Shown piece by piece: positions 16,145 through 26,183 of a DNA stretch of 64,000 nt (position 1 is its first letter; every line of letters begins with the position of its first letter). The DNA comes from Streptomyces sp. TBY4. Lineage in GTDB: Bacteria > Actinomycetota > Actinomycetes > Streptomycetales > Streptomycetaceae. Below the pieces are notes generated by a model. That model saw nothing but the letters and a program-made list of their open reading frames with translations. It was not told where the DNA came from and searched no databases. The stretch covers positions 434,001 through 498,000 of the forward strand of contig NZ_JANAVF010000006.1 in the NCBI RefSeq assembly GCF_024213195.1. Reading direction: 5' to 3'. Position numbers and translations under genes: made by a program.

Positions 16145-18237
16145 TACGCGGCCCTCCTGAGGGTCGGGGATGGAGTACGTACGTTCTTGACGAGCCCGGC
16201 CAGCGCATCGGCCCGCAGCCCGTCGAGGGTGACGGCCGGGCCGCCCAGATCGGCGGCCAGTACGCCGGCCAGCCCGAGCCGGACCGGCCCCGACTCGCAG
16301 TCCACGACCACGGAGGCGACCCCGCCGGCCGCCAGCAGCCGGGCACTCCGCGCCGAAAGGGCGCGCGGGTCACCGCCCACGGCCCCGGCCGAGGTGGCCC
16401 GCCCGTCGGTGACGACCACCAGCAGCGGGCGCCGGCTCGGGTCCCGCAGCCGCTCGATCCGCAGCACCTCGTGGGCCTTGAGCAGCCCGGCGGCGAGCGG
16501 GGTGCGCCCGCCGGTCGGCAGCTTCTCCAGCCGGGCCGCGGCGGCGTCGACGGAGGAGGTGGGCGGCAGGGCGAGTTCGGCCGTGGAGCCGCGGAAGGTG
16601 ATCAGGCCGACCTTGTCCCGGCGCTGGTAGGCGTCGAGCAGCAGGGACAGCACGGCACCCTTGACCGCGCTCATGCGCTGCCGGGCCGCCATGGAGCCGG
16701 AGGCGTCGACGAGGAACAGCACTAGGTTGCCCTCGCGGCCCTCGCGGGTCGCCTGCCGCAGGTCGTCCTTGCGGACGACCAGCCCGCGCCCGGTGCGCCC
16801 GCGCGCCTTCTGGTGCGGGGCGGCGGCGTGCACGGTCGCCGCCAGGTGCAGTTTGGTCAGCTGGCCCCGGGGCCGCTGGGCCCCGGTGGTGCGGCCGTGC
16901 GCGGTGCGGGCGCGCGAACGCCGGCCGGAGGCGCCCTCGCCGAGGCCCGGGACGCTCAGCATCTTGGTGCGGAACGGCTCGGAGGCCCGTACGGGAGCCT
17001 GCTCGGCCGGACCGGCCGCCGTCCCGTTCTCCGGGGCCTCCTGGGCGGAGGGCTGCGCCTCGGGCTGCTGTTCGGGCTCGGCCGGGGGCTCCGGCTCCGC
17101 CTCGGGCGCGTCCGGCCCGGAGCCCTGCGGGGGTACGCCGCCCCCTCCGTCGGGGCCGCCGTCCGGGCCGCCGTCCTCGGGGCCCTCGCCCGGGCCCTCG
17201 GGCTCCGGCTCGGGGTCGGGCTCCTCGTCCGGGAACCCGTCCAGGATCCGGTCCAGCTTCTCCTCGTCGAGACCGGGCGCGTCGAAGGGGTTGCGGCGCC
17301 GCCGGTGGGGGAGCGCCAGCAGGGCGGCCTGGCGCACGTCCTCCTTGCGCACCTCGGTCCGCCCGGCCCAGGCGGCCAGCGCGGTCGCGGTGCGGGCCAT
17401 CACGATGTCGGCGCGCATGCCGTCGACCTCGAAACCGGCGCAGGTCGCGGCGATCTGCAGCAGCGAGGTGTCACCGAGGCGCACCTGCGGGAGCAGCGCC
17501 CGCGCGGCCACCACCCGGGCGCGCACCTCCTCCTCGTCCCCCGACCAGCGGCCGGCGAAGCCCGCCGGGTCGTCCTCGTAGGCGAGCCGGCGGCGCACCA
17601 CCTCGACCCGCTGCAGCGGCTCCCGGGAGGCGGCGACCTCGACGGTCAGTCCGAACCGGTCGAGCAGCTGCGGGCGGAGCTCGCCCTCCTCGGGGTTCAT
17701 CGTCCCGACGAGCAGGAAACGGGCCGCGTGCCGGACCGAGACCCCCTCGCGCTCCACGTAGGAGGCGCCCATCGCGGCGGCGTCGAGGAGCAGGTCGATG
17801 AGGTGGTCGTGGAGCAGGTTGACCTCGTCGACGTACAGGATCCCGCGGTGCGCGTCGGCCAGCAGGCCGGGCTCGAAGGCCTTCACGCCCTCGGACAGGG
17901 CGCGTTCGATGTCGAGGGCTCCGACGAGCCGGTCCTCGGAGGCGCCGACGGGCAGCTCCACCATCCGGGCGGGCCGCGCGGCGGCCGGTCCCGGCTCGTG
18001 GGGGCCGTCGGGGCAGACGGGGTCCGGGGCGGTGGGCGCGCAGCTGAACCGGCAGCCCGGGACCACGTCCACCTGCGGGAGCAGCGTGGACAGGGCGCGG
18101 ACGGCGGTGGACTTGGCGGTCCCCTTCTCCCCGCGCACCAGGACACCGCCGACCGCGGGGCTCACGGCGTTGAGCAGCAGCGCGAGGCGCAGGTCGGTCT
18201 GGCCGACCAGGGCGGTGAACGGGTAGGGCGTGCTCAT
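16144..18237 (-). CDS. Cobalto/magnesium chelatase-type I-D fusion subunit
   Basis: A 697-residue protein combining an AAA+ ChlI/BchI domain (residues 1-330; Walker A RGEKGTAKST near 35-44, Walker B ILYVDEVNLLHDHL), an acidic proline/glutamate-rich linker (about 335-400) and a C-terminal von Willebrand A domain with the metal-ion site DASGSM. Such I-D proteins act as the ATPase motor of a chelatase whose large subunit is CobN (or ChlH). No CobN/ChlH gene is in this window. The start has AAGGGG seven bases upstream and also overlaps the stop of a 29-codon ORF. Confidence 0.93.
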   Translation of the reverse strand: MSTPYPFTALVGQTDLRLALLLNAVSPAVGGVLVRGEKGTAKSTAVRALSTLLPQVDVVPGCRFSCAPTAPDPVCPDGPHEPGPAAARPARMVELPVGASEDRLVGALDIERALSEGVKAFEPGLLADAHRGILYVDEVNLLHDHLIDLLLDAAAMGASYVEREGVSVRHAARFLLVGTMNPEEGELRPQLLDRFGLTVEVAASREPLQRVEVVRRRLAYEDDPAGFAGRWSGDEEEVRARVVAARALLPQVRLGDTSLLQIAATCAGFEVDGMRADIVMARTATALAAWAGRTEVRKEDVRQAALLALPHRRRRNPFDAPGLDEEKLDRILDGFPDEEPDPEPEPEGPGEGPEDGGPDGGPDGGGGVPPQGSGPDAPEAEPEPPAEPEQQPEAQPSAQEAPENGTAAGPAEQAPVRASEPFRTKMLSVPGLGEGASGRRSRARTAHGRTTGAQRPRGQLTKLHLAATVHAAAPHQKARGRTGRGLVVRKDDLRQATREGREGNLVLFLVDASGSMAARQRMSAVKGAVLSLLLDAYQRRDKVGLITFRGSTAELALPPTSSVDAAAARLEKLPTGGRTPLAAGLLKAHEVLRIERLRDPSRRPLLVVVTDGRATSAGAVGGDPRALSARSARLLAAGGVASVVVDCESGPVRLGLAGVLAADLGGPAVTLDGLRADALAGLVKNVRTPSPTLRRAA

Positions 18238-18323
18238 GCGGTGGCCCCTTCTTGAGCGTGGGTACGGATACGCGTGCGCGGGCGGACGTGGACGGAGCGG
18301 CCCCGCAGGGACGGGGACGTCAT
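18234..18323 (-). CDS. 29-codon ORF coupled to cobQ and the chelatase gene
   Basis: An ATG at 18323 overlaps the cobQ stop (ATGA) and the TGA of this ORF overlaps the chelatase ATG (ATGA), giving a 29-residue arginine-rich peptide starting MTSPSLRGRS. It fills exactly the gap where cobN is found next to the chelatase gene in many actinobacterial clusters. It could be a real coupling peptide, a remnant left by a precise loss of cobN, or chance. No homology is recognised. Confidence 0.4.
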   Translation of the reverse strand: MTSPSLRGRSVHVRPRTRIRTHAQEGATA

Positions 18324-19843
18324 GGCGCGCCCGGGGGGAGGAAGGGGAGGCCCGACGGGGCTCCGGACTCGATGAGGCGGAGCAGGGCGTCCGTGTCCGC
18401 GTGCTCTTCGATCAGGTCGCCGAGCAGGTCCAGCTGATCTTCGCGCAGGGCGGAGAAGGACGTGTCCGGGGCCGGGACGAAGCGGCGCCCCGAGGCCGAG
18501 GTGACCTCGCGGAGGAAGGCCCGGCGGAAGCCGTCCGACTCCAGCGAGCCGTGCCAGTGCGTGCCCCACACCGCCCCGACCCGGCACCCGTCCAGGAAGG
18601 GCGTCCCGCCCAGGACTTCGGCCACGCCGTGGTGGATCTCGTAGCCGGAGACCTCCTCGCCCAGCGCCGAACCGACCGGCCGCGCCAGGGTCTTCTCCCG
18701 CTCGAAGCGGACCCGTACGGGCAGCAGCCCGAGCCCCGCCACGGAGCCGGCCTTCGACTCGACCTCGTCCTCGATGTGTTCGCCCAGCACCTGGAACCCG
18801 CCGCAGATGCCCAGCACCGGCCGCCCCTCGGCGGCCCGCCGCACCAGCGCGTCCGCCAGCCCCCGCTCGCGCAGCCAGGCCAGGGCCTTGACCGTGCCCC
18901 GGGTGCCGGGGACGACGACGAGGTCGGCGTCGGCCAGTTCCTCGGCCCGGTCCACGAACCGCACGACCACCCCGGGCTCCGCCGCGAGCGCGTCGACGTC
19001 CGTGAAGTTGGACATCAGCGGCACCGCGCAGACCGCGACCCGCAGCACGTCCTCGCCCACGGGCGGGGCGACCACGGATTCCCGTACCGCCCCCCGCAGG
19101 GAGACCCGGAGGCCGTCCTCCTCGTCGATGCCCAGCCCGTGCTGGAAGGGGAGCACGCCGTACGTGGCCCGCCCGGTCAGGCCCCGCAGCATCTCCATGC
19201 CCGGTTCCAGCAGGGTCACGTCGCCGCGGAACTTGTTGACCAGGTAGCCCGCGATCAGCGACTGGTCCTCCGCCGACAGCAGGGCCGTCGTACCGAAGAA
19301 GGACGCGAAGACCCCGCCCCGGTCGATGTCGCCGACGACGACAACCGGGAAGCGCGCGGCCCGCGCGATGCCCATGTTCACGATGTCGGTCCGGCGCAGG
19401 TTGATCTCGGCCGGGCTGCCCGCCCCCTCGCAGATCACGGCGTCATACGTGCCCCGCAACTGCTCCAGGCAGTCCGTGACGATGCCGAGGAGCTGTTCCT
19501 GACGCCCCCCGTGGTAGCCGCGCGCGCTCATCTCGCCCACCGGCTTGCCCAGCAGCACCACCTGGCTGCTGCGGTCGCTGCCGGGCTTGAGCAGCACCGG
19601 GTTCATGAGCGCGGTCGGCTCCACGCGGGCCGCCTGGGCCTGCATGGCCTGCGCGCGGCCGATCTCGGCGCCCTCCCTCGTCACGAAGGAGTTCAGCGAC
19701 ATGTTCTGTGCCTTGAACGGGGCCACCTTCACGCCCTGCCGGGCCAGCCATCGGCAGATGCCCGCCGTGACCACGCTCTTGCCCGCGTCCGAGGTCGTAC
19801 CGGCGACGAGGAGACCCCCGCCGCGCTTCGCGCCGCCGCTCAT
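18320..19843 (-). CDS. cobQ: Cobyric acid synthase
   Basis: A 507-residue CobQ/CbiP amidotransferase that amidates carboxylates b, d, e and g of adenosylcobyrinate diamide. It has the dethiobiotin-synthetase-like N-terminal domain (GTTSDAGKSVVTAG, VAPFKAQNMSLNS), a central VCAVPLMSNFTDVDAL segment and a C-terminal glutaminase with the cysteine in VLGICGGFQVLG and the histidine in WGTHWHGSLES. The ATG overlaps the cobD stop (ATGA). The C-terminus runs past the normal glutaminase end by about 40 residues. Confidence 0.96.
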   Translation of the reverse strand: MSGGAKRGGGLLVAGTTSDAGKSVVTAGICRWLARQGVKVAPFKAQNMSLNSFVTREGAEIGRAQAMQAQAARVEPTALMNPVLLKPGSDRSSQVVLLGKPVGEMSARGYHGGRQEQLLGIVTDCLEQLRGTYDAVICEGAGSPAEINLRRTDIVNMGIARAARFPVVVVGDIDRGGVFASFFGTTALLSAEDQSLIAGYLVNKFRGDVTLLEPGMEMLRGLTGRATYGVLPFQHGLGIDEEDGLRVSLRGAVRESVVAPPVGEDVLRVAVCAVPLMSNFTDVDALAAEPGVVVRFVDRAEELADADLVVVPGTRGTVKALAWLRERGLADALVRRAAEGRPVLGICGGFQVLGEHIEDEVESKAGSVAGLGLLPVRVRFEREKTLARPVGSALGEEVSGYEIHHGVAEVLGGTPFLDGCRVGAVWGTHWHGSLESDGFRRAFLREVTSASGRRFVPAPDTSFSALREDQLDLLGDLIEEHADTDALLRLIESGAPSGLPFLPPGAP

Positions 19844-20802
19844 GCGCGCCGCCCCTTCCTGGTCAGACGGGAAACCAGCGTCCGGGCGGCCACACAGGCC
19901 CCCAGCGCCACCCACGTCACCTGGCGCGACAGCCGCACCGCCCGTTCGATGTCGGCGACCTCCACGGGCCGCCCGGTCTCTCCGTTGAGCACGGCCCGGT
20001 GTTCGACCCGGCCCGCGTACGCCAGGGTTCCGCCCAGCCGTACGCCGAGCGCCCCGGCGAAGGAGGACTCCACGGGCCCGGCGTTGGGGCTCGGGTGCTT
20101 GGCGGCGTCCGCGCGCCAGGCCCGTACGGCTCCCCGCCGGTCGGGCCCGGCCAGTACGGCGGCCAGGGCCGTCAGCCGGGCGCCCGGCCAGCCGGCCACG
20201 TCGTCGAGCCGGGCCGAGGCCCAGCCGTAGCGCAGGTGGCGGGGGGACTTGTGGCCGACCATCGCGTCGAGGGTGTTCACGGCGCGGAAGGCCAGCAGCC
20301 CGGGGACGCCCGCGACGGCGCCCCACACGAGGGCGCCGACCACGGCGTCGGAGGTGTTCTCGGCGACCGATTCGACGACCGCGCGGGCCATCTGCTGCTC
20401 GTCCAGGGCCTGCGGGTCGCGCCCGCACAGGTGGGGCAGCCGCTCGCGGGCCACCTCGGCGTCCCCGGCGGCGAGCGCCCCGCCGATGGCGCGGGCCTCC
20501 CGGCCCAGCGAGGTGCCGCCGACGACGGCCCAGGTGGCGGCGGCGGTGAGGGCGATCCGGGCGGCGGCGGGCCGGGAGCGCACGGCGCGGGCGCCGAGCG
20601 CGCCGACGGCGGCGGCGCCTCCGGCGCACAGCAGGGTGTGCAGGGCGCCCCGCGCGCGGTCGTCGCGCCACAGGGCGCGTTCGACGGCGGCGGCGGCTCG
20701 TCCGAAGGCGGCCACGGGGTGCCCCCGGCGCGGATCCCCGAGGATCCGGTCGCCGATCAGGCCCGCCGTGACGCCGTACGCGAAGACGCGATCGGCACGC
20801 AT
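19840..20802 (-). CDS. cobD: Adenosylcobinamide-phosphate synthase, membrane protein
   Basis: A 320-residue CbiB/CobD membrane enzyme that attaches aminopropanol (phosphate) to adenosylcobyric acid. It begins MRADRVFAYGVTAGLIGDRILGDPRRGHPV, the family N-terminus with GDP-R-GHPV, and contains VAENTSDAVVGALVWGAVAGVPGL and the KHPSPNAGPVESSFAGALGVRLGG block, both hallmarks of CbiB. The open frame extends upstream but only through the riboswitch, so ATG 20802 is the start. It is the first gene of the riboswitch-led minus-strand operon cobD-cobQ-mini-ORF-chelatase-cobO-cobB. Confidence 0.96.
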   Translation of the reverse strand: MRADRVFAYGVTAGLIGDRILGDPRRGHPVAAFGRAAAAVERALWRDDRARGALHTLLCAGGAAAVGALGARAVRSRPAAARIALTAAATWAVVGGTSLGREARAIGGALAAGDAEVARERLPHLCGRDPQALDEQQMARAVVESVAENTSDAVVGALVWGAVAGVPGLLAFRAVNTLDAMVGHKSPRHLRYGWASARLDDVAGWPGARLTALAAVLAGPDRRGAVRAWRADAAKHPSPNAGPVESSFAGALGVRLGGTLAYAGRVEHRAVLNGETGRPVEVADIERAVRLSRQVTWVALGACVAARTLVSRLTRKGRRA

Positions 20803-20829
20803 GGTGGCAGGTATGTCCTCACTCAGGGT

Positions 20830-20965
20830 CCGCGCCCTGGTTCGACGTGTCCGGCGGCGAGAGTTCCTGGCTCCCGGCCGCACCGGCCGAAGGCCGTGTG
20901 CGCCGGTGACAGTGGCGGGACCGCGCCGGATTCGCACCGGACTTCCTCTCCATGCCGCCGTAATG
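20830..20965 (-). promoter_or_regulatory. Cobalamin riboswitch
   Basis: On the minus strand the conserved core runs from GGTGCGAATCCGG through GGTCCCGCCACTGTCACC (20905-20938), and the B12 box AGCCAGGAACTCTCGCC lies at 20856-20872, about 55 bases before the cobD start. The CAGGG/CCCTG hairpin at 20824-20839 could be part of the expression platform. High adenosylcobalamin would lower expression of the operon. Outer boundaries are approximate. Confidence 0.93.
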
Positions 20966-21052
20966 GCTCGGGCAGTCCACCACGCAGCGCGAAGGCCCGT
21001 CAACTCGCCGTTGACCTGCGCCGGGGTGGTGGGGGAGGGGGCTCCGGGCATG

Positions 21053-21091
21053 CGAAAGCTCCCCGCGGGACGAACCCGGGGGGAGCCTTCG
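21053..21091 (-). terminator. Terminator of the pit operon
   Basis: A hairpin with GCTCCCC/GGGGAGC as its central stem and CGAA/TTCG at its base, broken by one mismatch. It lies 22 bases past the stop of the small membrane gene and before the riboswitch. Confidence 0.6.
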
Positions 21092-21113
21092 TACAGGAGT
21101 GGTGTCCGGCGCC

Positions 21114-21335
21114 TCAGGCGACGATCAGGTAGATCCCGTAGGCCACGGCCGCCGTGCAGAGCGCGAAGCAGGCGTACGCGCCGCTGCGGGCCAGGGTGGC
21201 GGCGCCGCCCTGCTCGGTGGCGGCCTCGTGCTTGGAGAGCCCCATCAGACCCAGGGTGAACAGGGTCACCAGGACGACGGTGGCGGAGAGGCTGACCCCG
21301 AACACGGAGCCGAGCGCTGCCCAGTCGATCTTCAT
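21114..21335 (-). CDS. Small two-helix membrane protein next to pit
   Basis: A 73-residue protein with two hydrophobic segments (about residues 10-32 and 50-72) separated by a polar loop, LSKHEAATEQGGAATL. It follows the phosphate transporter gene by 37 bases on the same strand and ends the transcription unit, so it is probably an accessory of the transporter. I recall the same gene pair in S. coelicolor (SCO1845-SCO1846). No function is known to me. Confidence 0.85.
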   Translation of the reverse strand: MKIDWAALGSVFGVSLSATVVLVTLFTLGLMGLSKHEAATEQGGAATLARSGAYACFALCTAAVAYGIYLIVA

Positions 21336-21372
21336 ACCGCTGAATCCTCTGTCGTTCTCGGGACCGGGCCGG

Positions 21373-22641
<1,269 letters not shown>

Positions 22642-22688
22642 TTACCCAGGCTTCTGTTTGACGTCAGTGGTTCGTGGACCGTAGGCAA

Positions 22689-22710
22689 CCTGGATGAACG
22701 GAAGGTGAAC
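22689..22710 (-). promoter_or_regulatory. PHO box for pit
   Basis: On the minus strand two adjacent 11-base direct repeat units are read: GTTCACCTTCC then GTTCATCCAGG. This spacing and core match the Streptomyces PhoP operator. Confidence 0.75.
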
Positions 22711-22774
22711 TGACAGGGTTCGGACGGTGTACCGGTCCGGCACCCGGTGGGGACCTTCGTCCCGGGAAGAGCGT

Positions 22775-22798
22775 TGATATATCGATTAATGCATGTCA
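22775..22798. promoter_or_regulatory. AT-rich imperfect inverted repeat
   Basis: A 24-base segment starting TGATAT and ending ATGTCA, with arms that match at their ends only. It stands out as nearly 70% AT in a 73% GC genome. It could be an operator or the core of a promoter for the hydrolase gene. Confidence 0.3.
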
Positions 22799-22985
22799 CG
22801 CCGGGGTGTCCGCACGTTTCGGGAAGGGACTTCCGGTAGCGGCCGCGGTGCGTCCGGGGTCCCCGAAGAGATCTAGATCACCTCGAGCGGAACCCTTTCG
22901 TCACCCCTCCGTCGCCCCTCCGGACCCCCGGTCGGAACGATCTCCTCCGGTGGCCCGCCGAACCGTCCGCCCCGACACTGGAGCG

Positions 22986-24128
22986 GTGCGTACCGCTACA
23001 GCGACGGCAGCGGCCGTCACCACGACCCTGCTCGGTGCCGGCGCGGCCGCCGTCACCGCCGCCGCGCTGGCCGGCCGGTACGCCGCCGACGCGGCCCTGC
23101 GGACCGAGCCCGGCCGTCCGCTCCCCGGCGGCCCCCGGCTCAGCGTCCACTCCACCGCGGCCGGCCGGGTCGAGCTGACCCGCTCGCTCGCCTCCCTGCG
23201 CCCCGGCACCTACGGGCTCACCGCGCCGGGGGTGCACGCCGTCGTCGGGCCCGTCCTCCCGGATGCCCTGCACGGCCCCGACACCGTGGTGCGCAGGCTC
23301 GTCGCCGTCACCCACGGCAGCCTCGACCACGGAACCCGCGTCACCCTCACCCCCCAGGTCCACCTGGGCGACCCGGGCACCGCCCTCGGCCTCGACCACG
23401 CCGACGTGGACGTCCCCGGGGAGCTCGGCGCACTGCCCGCCTGGTTCCTGCCCGGCGCCCGCGACACCTGGGTGATCACCGTCCACGGGCTCGGCGCCAC
23501 CCGCGAGCACCCGATGGTGGTGATGCCCTTCCTCCACCGCAACAAGCTCCCCGTCCTGGACCTCGGCTACCGGGGCGACCTCGGCGCCCCCGAGTCGCCG
23601 GACGGCCTCGGCCACCTCGGCGAGTCCGAATGGCGCGATCTCGACGCCGCCATCCGCTACGCCCTGCGCTACGGCGCCCGCCGCGTGGTCCTGCACGGCT
23701 GGTCGACCGGCGCCACGATGGCCCTGCACGCCCTCGAACGCTCGGCGCTGGCCGACCGGATCTCCGGGCTGGTCCTCGACTCGCCCGTCCTGGACTGGCA
23801 CGCCACCCTGCGCGCCCTCGCCGCCGCGCGCCGCACCCCGGCCCCCCTGCTCCCGTTCGCCGTCAAGGCCGCCGAGGGCCGGGCCGGCCTGCGCGCCGAC
23901 CGGCGGGCCCCGGGGTCGGATCCGGCCGCGCTGAGGGTCCCCGTACTGATCTTCCACGGCCCCGACGACACCCTCGCCCCCTGGGAGCCCTCGCGCCGGC
24001 TCGCCGCTGCCCGACCCGACCTCGTCACCCTGCACTCCGTTCCCGACGCCTCCCACGGGGCGATGTGGAACGCCGACCCGGCCGCCTACGAAGAGGCGCT
24101 GCGCCGCTTCCTGACCCCTTTCATGTGA
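22986..24128 (+). CDS. Alpha/beta hydrolase, membrane-anchored or exported
   Basis: About 380 residues. The N-terminus has a long hydrophobic stretch (ATAAAVTTTLLGAGAAAVTA), a signal anchor or signal peptide. After about 140 residues of unfamiliar sequence comes an alpha/beta hydrolase domain: oxyanion region VITVHGLGATREHP, nucleophile elbow HGWSTGATM (GxSxG), catalytic aspartate in IFHGPDDTLAP and histidine in DASHGAMWN. The GTG start is chosen because the hydrophobic segment starts there and GGAG precedes it. The substrate is unknown; esters or peptides are typical. Confidence 0.87.
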   Translation: MRTATATAAAVTTTLLGAGAAAVTAAALAGRYAADAALRTEPGRPLPGGPRLSVHSTAAGRVELTRSLASLRPGTYGLTAPGVHAVVGPVLPDALHGPDTVVRRLVAVTHGSLDHGTRVTLTPQVHLGDPGTALGLDHADVDVPGELGALPAWFLPGARDTWVITVHGLGATREHPMVVMPFLHRNKLPVLDLGYRGDLGAPESPDGLGHLGESEWRDLDAAIRYALRYGARRVVLHGWSTGATMALHALERSALADRISGLVLDSPVLDWHATLRALAAARRTPAPLLPFAVKAAEGRAGLRADRRAPGSDPAALRVPVLIFHGPDDTLAPWEPSRRLAAARPDLVTLHSVPDASHGAMWNADPAAYEEALRRFLTPFM

Positions 24129-24304
24129 CGGGCCGGTGACGGGCCGGTGGCCGGCCGGGTGACGGACCGTCGGGCGCGCTGTCCGAAGACAGTAGGGGCG
24201 GGCGGGGCAGGGAGGGGGAATTGTCCCCTTCTGTCCCTCCGGGGCCTTGTGGCAATGGCTGGTTCCGTTTGGGCTTTCGGCCAGTGACGGGCGAGACTGC
24301 TCAC

Positions 24305-25717
24305 GTGACGTCCCGAAAGCCTGATGAGCAGTTGGCTCGCGACTCCAGACTCCGACTCGTCGCCCCGCGGTCCGTGGCCACGGCCCGCAAGGCGGTGACC
24401 GACCGGCGCACCCGGACCGCCCCGCGGCCTCCGGCGGGCACTCCCGCCACGGCCGACCTCGCGAACAGGGCCCGCGCCTCCCTCTCCGACGCCGTACGGC
24501 TCGCCCGCTGGGCCGAGCTGCACCTCGGCGCGGCGGACGGTGCCGGGCCCGCACCGGCGGGCGCCCTGCCCGCCGCCGACGCCGAACGCGCCGCCGCCCA
24601 GCTGAGCCTGACGCCGGGCCAGATCCGGGTCGGCTGGGACCGCGCCCGGCTCGCCGGCCTGATCGAGATGCACGGCGGGCACGCCCGGCCGGGCTGGCGC
24701 CTGCGCGCCTGGGACCGGGACGACACCGCCGTCCTGCGCGGCTGGGTCGCCCTCTTCGACGCCTGGTCACTGGTCCACCCGGCACCCGCCGACATCGCCC
24801 CCGCGGCCGTCGCCGAGGTGGTCGAGGCCATGCCCCAGCTGCTCTCCCTGCTCCAGCTCTCCGCCGGTCCCGTGACCGTCCCCGATCTGCTGGACCTGCT
24901 CGGACAGCGCGTCGACGAACTGCGCGACGAGCGGTGCGAGGTCCCCTACGAGTCCACGGCGCCGGCCGGCACCCCGTCCGAGGGCGCCCCGCCCGTGCCG
25001 CTCGCCCGGCTGCTGCGCTGGGCGCTCGGCGGGCTCGCCGCCGTGGACGCCGTCACCCTCGGCCCCGCCCGGGCCACCCTCACCCCGCTCGGGAGCTGGG
25101 CCGTCTGGGTCAAGCTGGAGCAGATCTGCGTCGCCGCGCAGAGCCCGGCCGGGAACATCGAGCAGTCCGCCGCGGCCATGCTGCACGGCTGCGCGCGGCT
25201 CACCCCCGGCCCGGCCCGCGCCGAGTACCAGGCCTGGCTGGCCGCCCGGCCCGTCGGCCACGCGGTCTCCGAGCTGCTGCACGCGGCCCGGGGCGAGGAC
25301 GCCCTGCTGCGCGGGCTCGCCTTCGAAGCCCTGCGCGTGGTCGGAGCCCCCGCCGAGCCGGAGGTGCGGGCGGCCTCCCGCGAGGCCGCACTGCGCCCCT
25401 ACGCCCTGCTGTGGCTCGCCGAGCACGACGGGATCGACCCCGACGAGGCGCAGGACGTGCTCACCGCCGAGGAGCAGACCTGGCTCTGGGTGGACACCGC
25501 GGCCGCCATCGCCGACCACGGCGAGGCCGAGCTGCTCGCCCGCCACCTCGACTCCGCGGTACGGACCACGGTCCCGAGGCTGCTGGACGAGGTCCGCGCG
25601 GTCGGGCACCCCCGCACCGTGCAGGTGCTGGTCGCGCTGGCCGCCGCCCACCCCGATCCCGCCCTCGCCAAGGCGGTGCGCCGGGCCGCCTTCCAGGTGC
25701 ACACCGGCGGCGCGTAG
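24305..25717 (+). CDS. Conserved actinobacterial protein of unknown function
   Basis: A 470-residue soluble, alanine-rich and largely helical protein. A segment near residues 95-130 (LSLTPGQIRVGWDRARLAGLI) resembles a winged-helix DNA-binding turn, and later segments (LPQLLSLLQLS, VPDLLDLLGQRVDEL) look like repeated helical hairpins, possibly HEAT-like toward the C-terminus (RLLDEVRAVGHPRTVQVLVALAAAH). No family name can be given. GTG 24305 is preferred; the open frame begins earlier at a TTG. It stands alone and converges with the VOC gene. Confidence 0.8.
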   Translation: MTSRKPDEQLARDSRLRLVAPRSVATARKAVTDRRTRTAPRPPAGTPATADLANRARASLSDAVRLARWAELHLGAADGAGPAPAGALPAADAERAAAQLSLTPGQIRVGWDRARLAGLIEMHGGHARPGWRLRAWDRDDTAVLRGWVALFDAWSLVHPAPADIAPAAVAEVVEAMPQLLSLLQLSAGPVTVPDLLDLLGQRVDELRDERCEVPYESTAPAGTPSEGAPPVPLARLLRWALGGLAAVDAVTLGPARATLTPLGSWAVWVKLEQICVAAQSPAGNIEQSAAAMLHGCARLTPGPARAEYQAWLAARPVGHAVSELLHAARGEDALLRGLAFEALRVVGAPAEPEVRAASREAALRPYALLWLAEHDGIDPDEAQDVLTAEEQTWLWVDTAAAIADHGEAELLARHLDSAVRTTVPRLLDEVRAVGHPRTVQVLVALAAAHPDPALAKAVRRAAFQVHTGGA

Positions 25718-25754
25718 CGCCCCGTACGAACGGCGCGTACGCGCCGCCGGTCCC

Positions 25755-26150
25755 TCAGACCTGCGGCGCGTACGTCCCGAAGCTCCACACGTTGCCCTCG
25801 GCGTCACGGGCCATGTAGTCCCGCGAGCCGTAGTCCTGGTCGGTCGGCTCCATCAGGATCTCCACACCGTGCTCGACGGCCCGGCGGTGGTGGGCGTCCA
25901 CATCGCCGACGACCACGTAGATCCCGGCGGGGCCGGCCGTCGCCATCGACTTGTCGAAGACGCTGCCGGTGCCCTTGCTGCCGAGCATCACCATGCCGTT
26001 CCCGTAGGACAGCTCCGCGTGCACCACCGAGCCGTCCTCGCCCTCGTACGCCGCGACCTGGGTGAAGCCGAAGGCCTCGGTGAGCTGCTGGATGGCGGCC
26101 TTGGCGTCGGTGTACACCAGTGCCGGACAGATGGACGGAACGCCTGCCAT
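25755..26150 (-). CDS. VOC (glyoxalase/bleomycin-resistance fold) protein
   Basis: A 131-residue protein with paired beta-alpha-beta-beta-beta units: CPALVYTDAKAAIQQLTEAFGF, VHAELSYGNGMVMLG, GIYVVVGDVDAHHRRAVEHGVEIL and DPEGN-like ARDAEGNVWSFGTY. It resembles the PhnB/YdcJ-like antibiotic-binding or epimerase groups. The final metal-ligand pattern suggests a possible metal site, but the reaction is unknown. GAGGGAG lies nine bases before the ATG; GTG 26159 is less likely. A CRP-like site is found 34 bases upstream. Confidence 0.85.
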   Translation of the reverse strand: MAGVPSICPALVYTDAKAAIQQLTEAFGFTQVAAYEGEDGSVVHAELSYGNGMVMLGSKGTGSVFDKSMATAGPAGIYVVVGDVDAHHRRAVEHGVEILMEPTDQDYGSRDYMARDAEGNVWSFGTYAPQV

Positions 26151-26183
26151 GACGACCACTCCCTCTCATGCCATGGATGGACA

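Larger units (their letters stand above)
22642..22985. other. Divergent intergenic region, pit and hydrolase genes
   Basis: 344 bases. The pit-proximal part has the PHO box. The middle has an unusually AT-rich stretch (22773-22798) that may hold promoter or operator signals. The remainder is GC-rich and would encode an N-terminal extension of the hydrolase only if a far-upstream start were used. Confidence 0.5.

Noticed and set aside
20803..21051. N-terminal extension of cobD
   Set aside because: This stretch is the cobalamin riboswitch; the family N-terminus begins at 20802.
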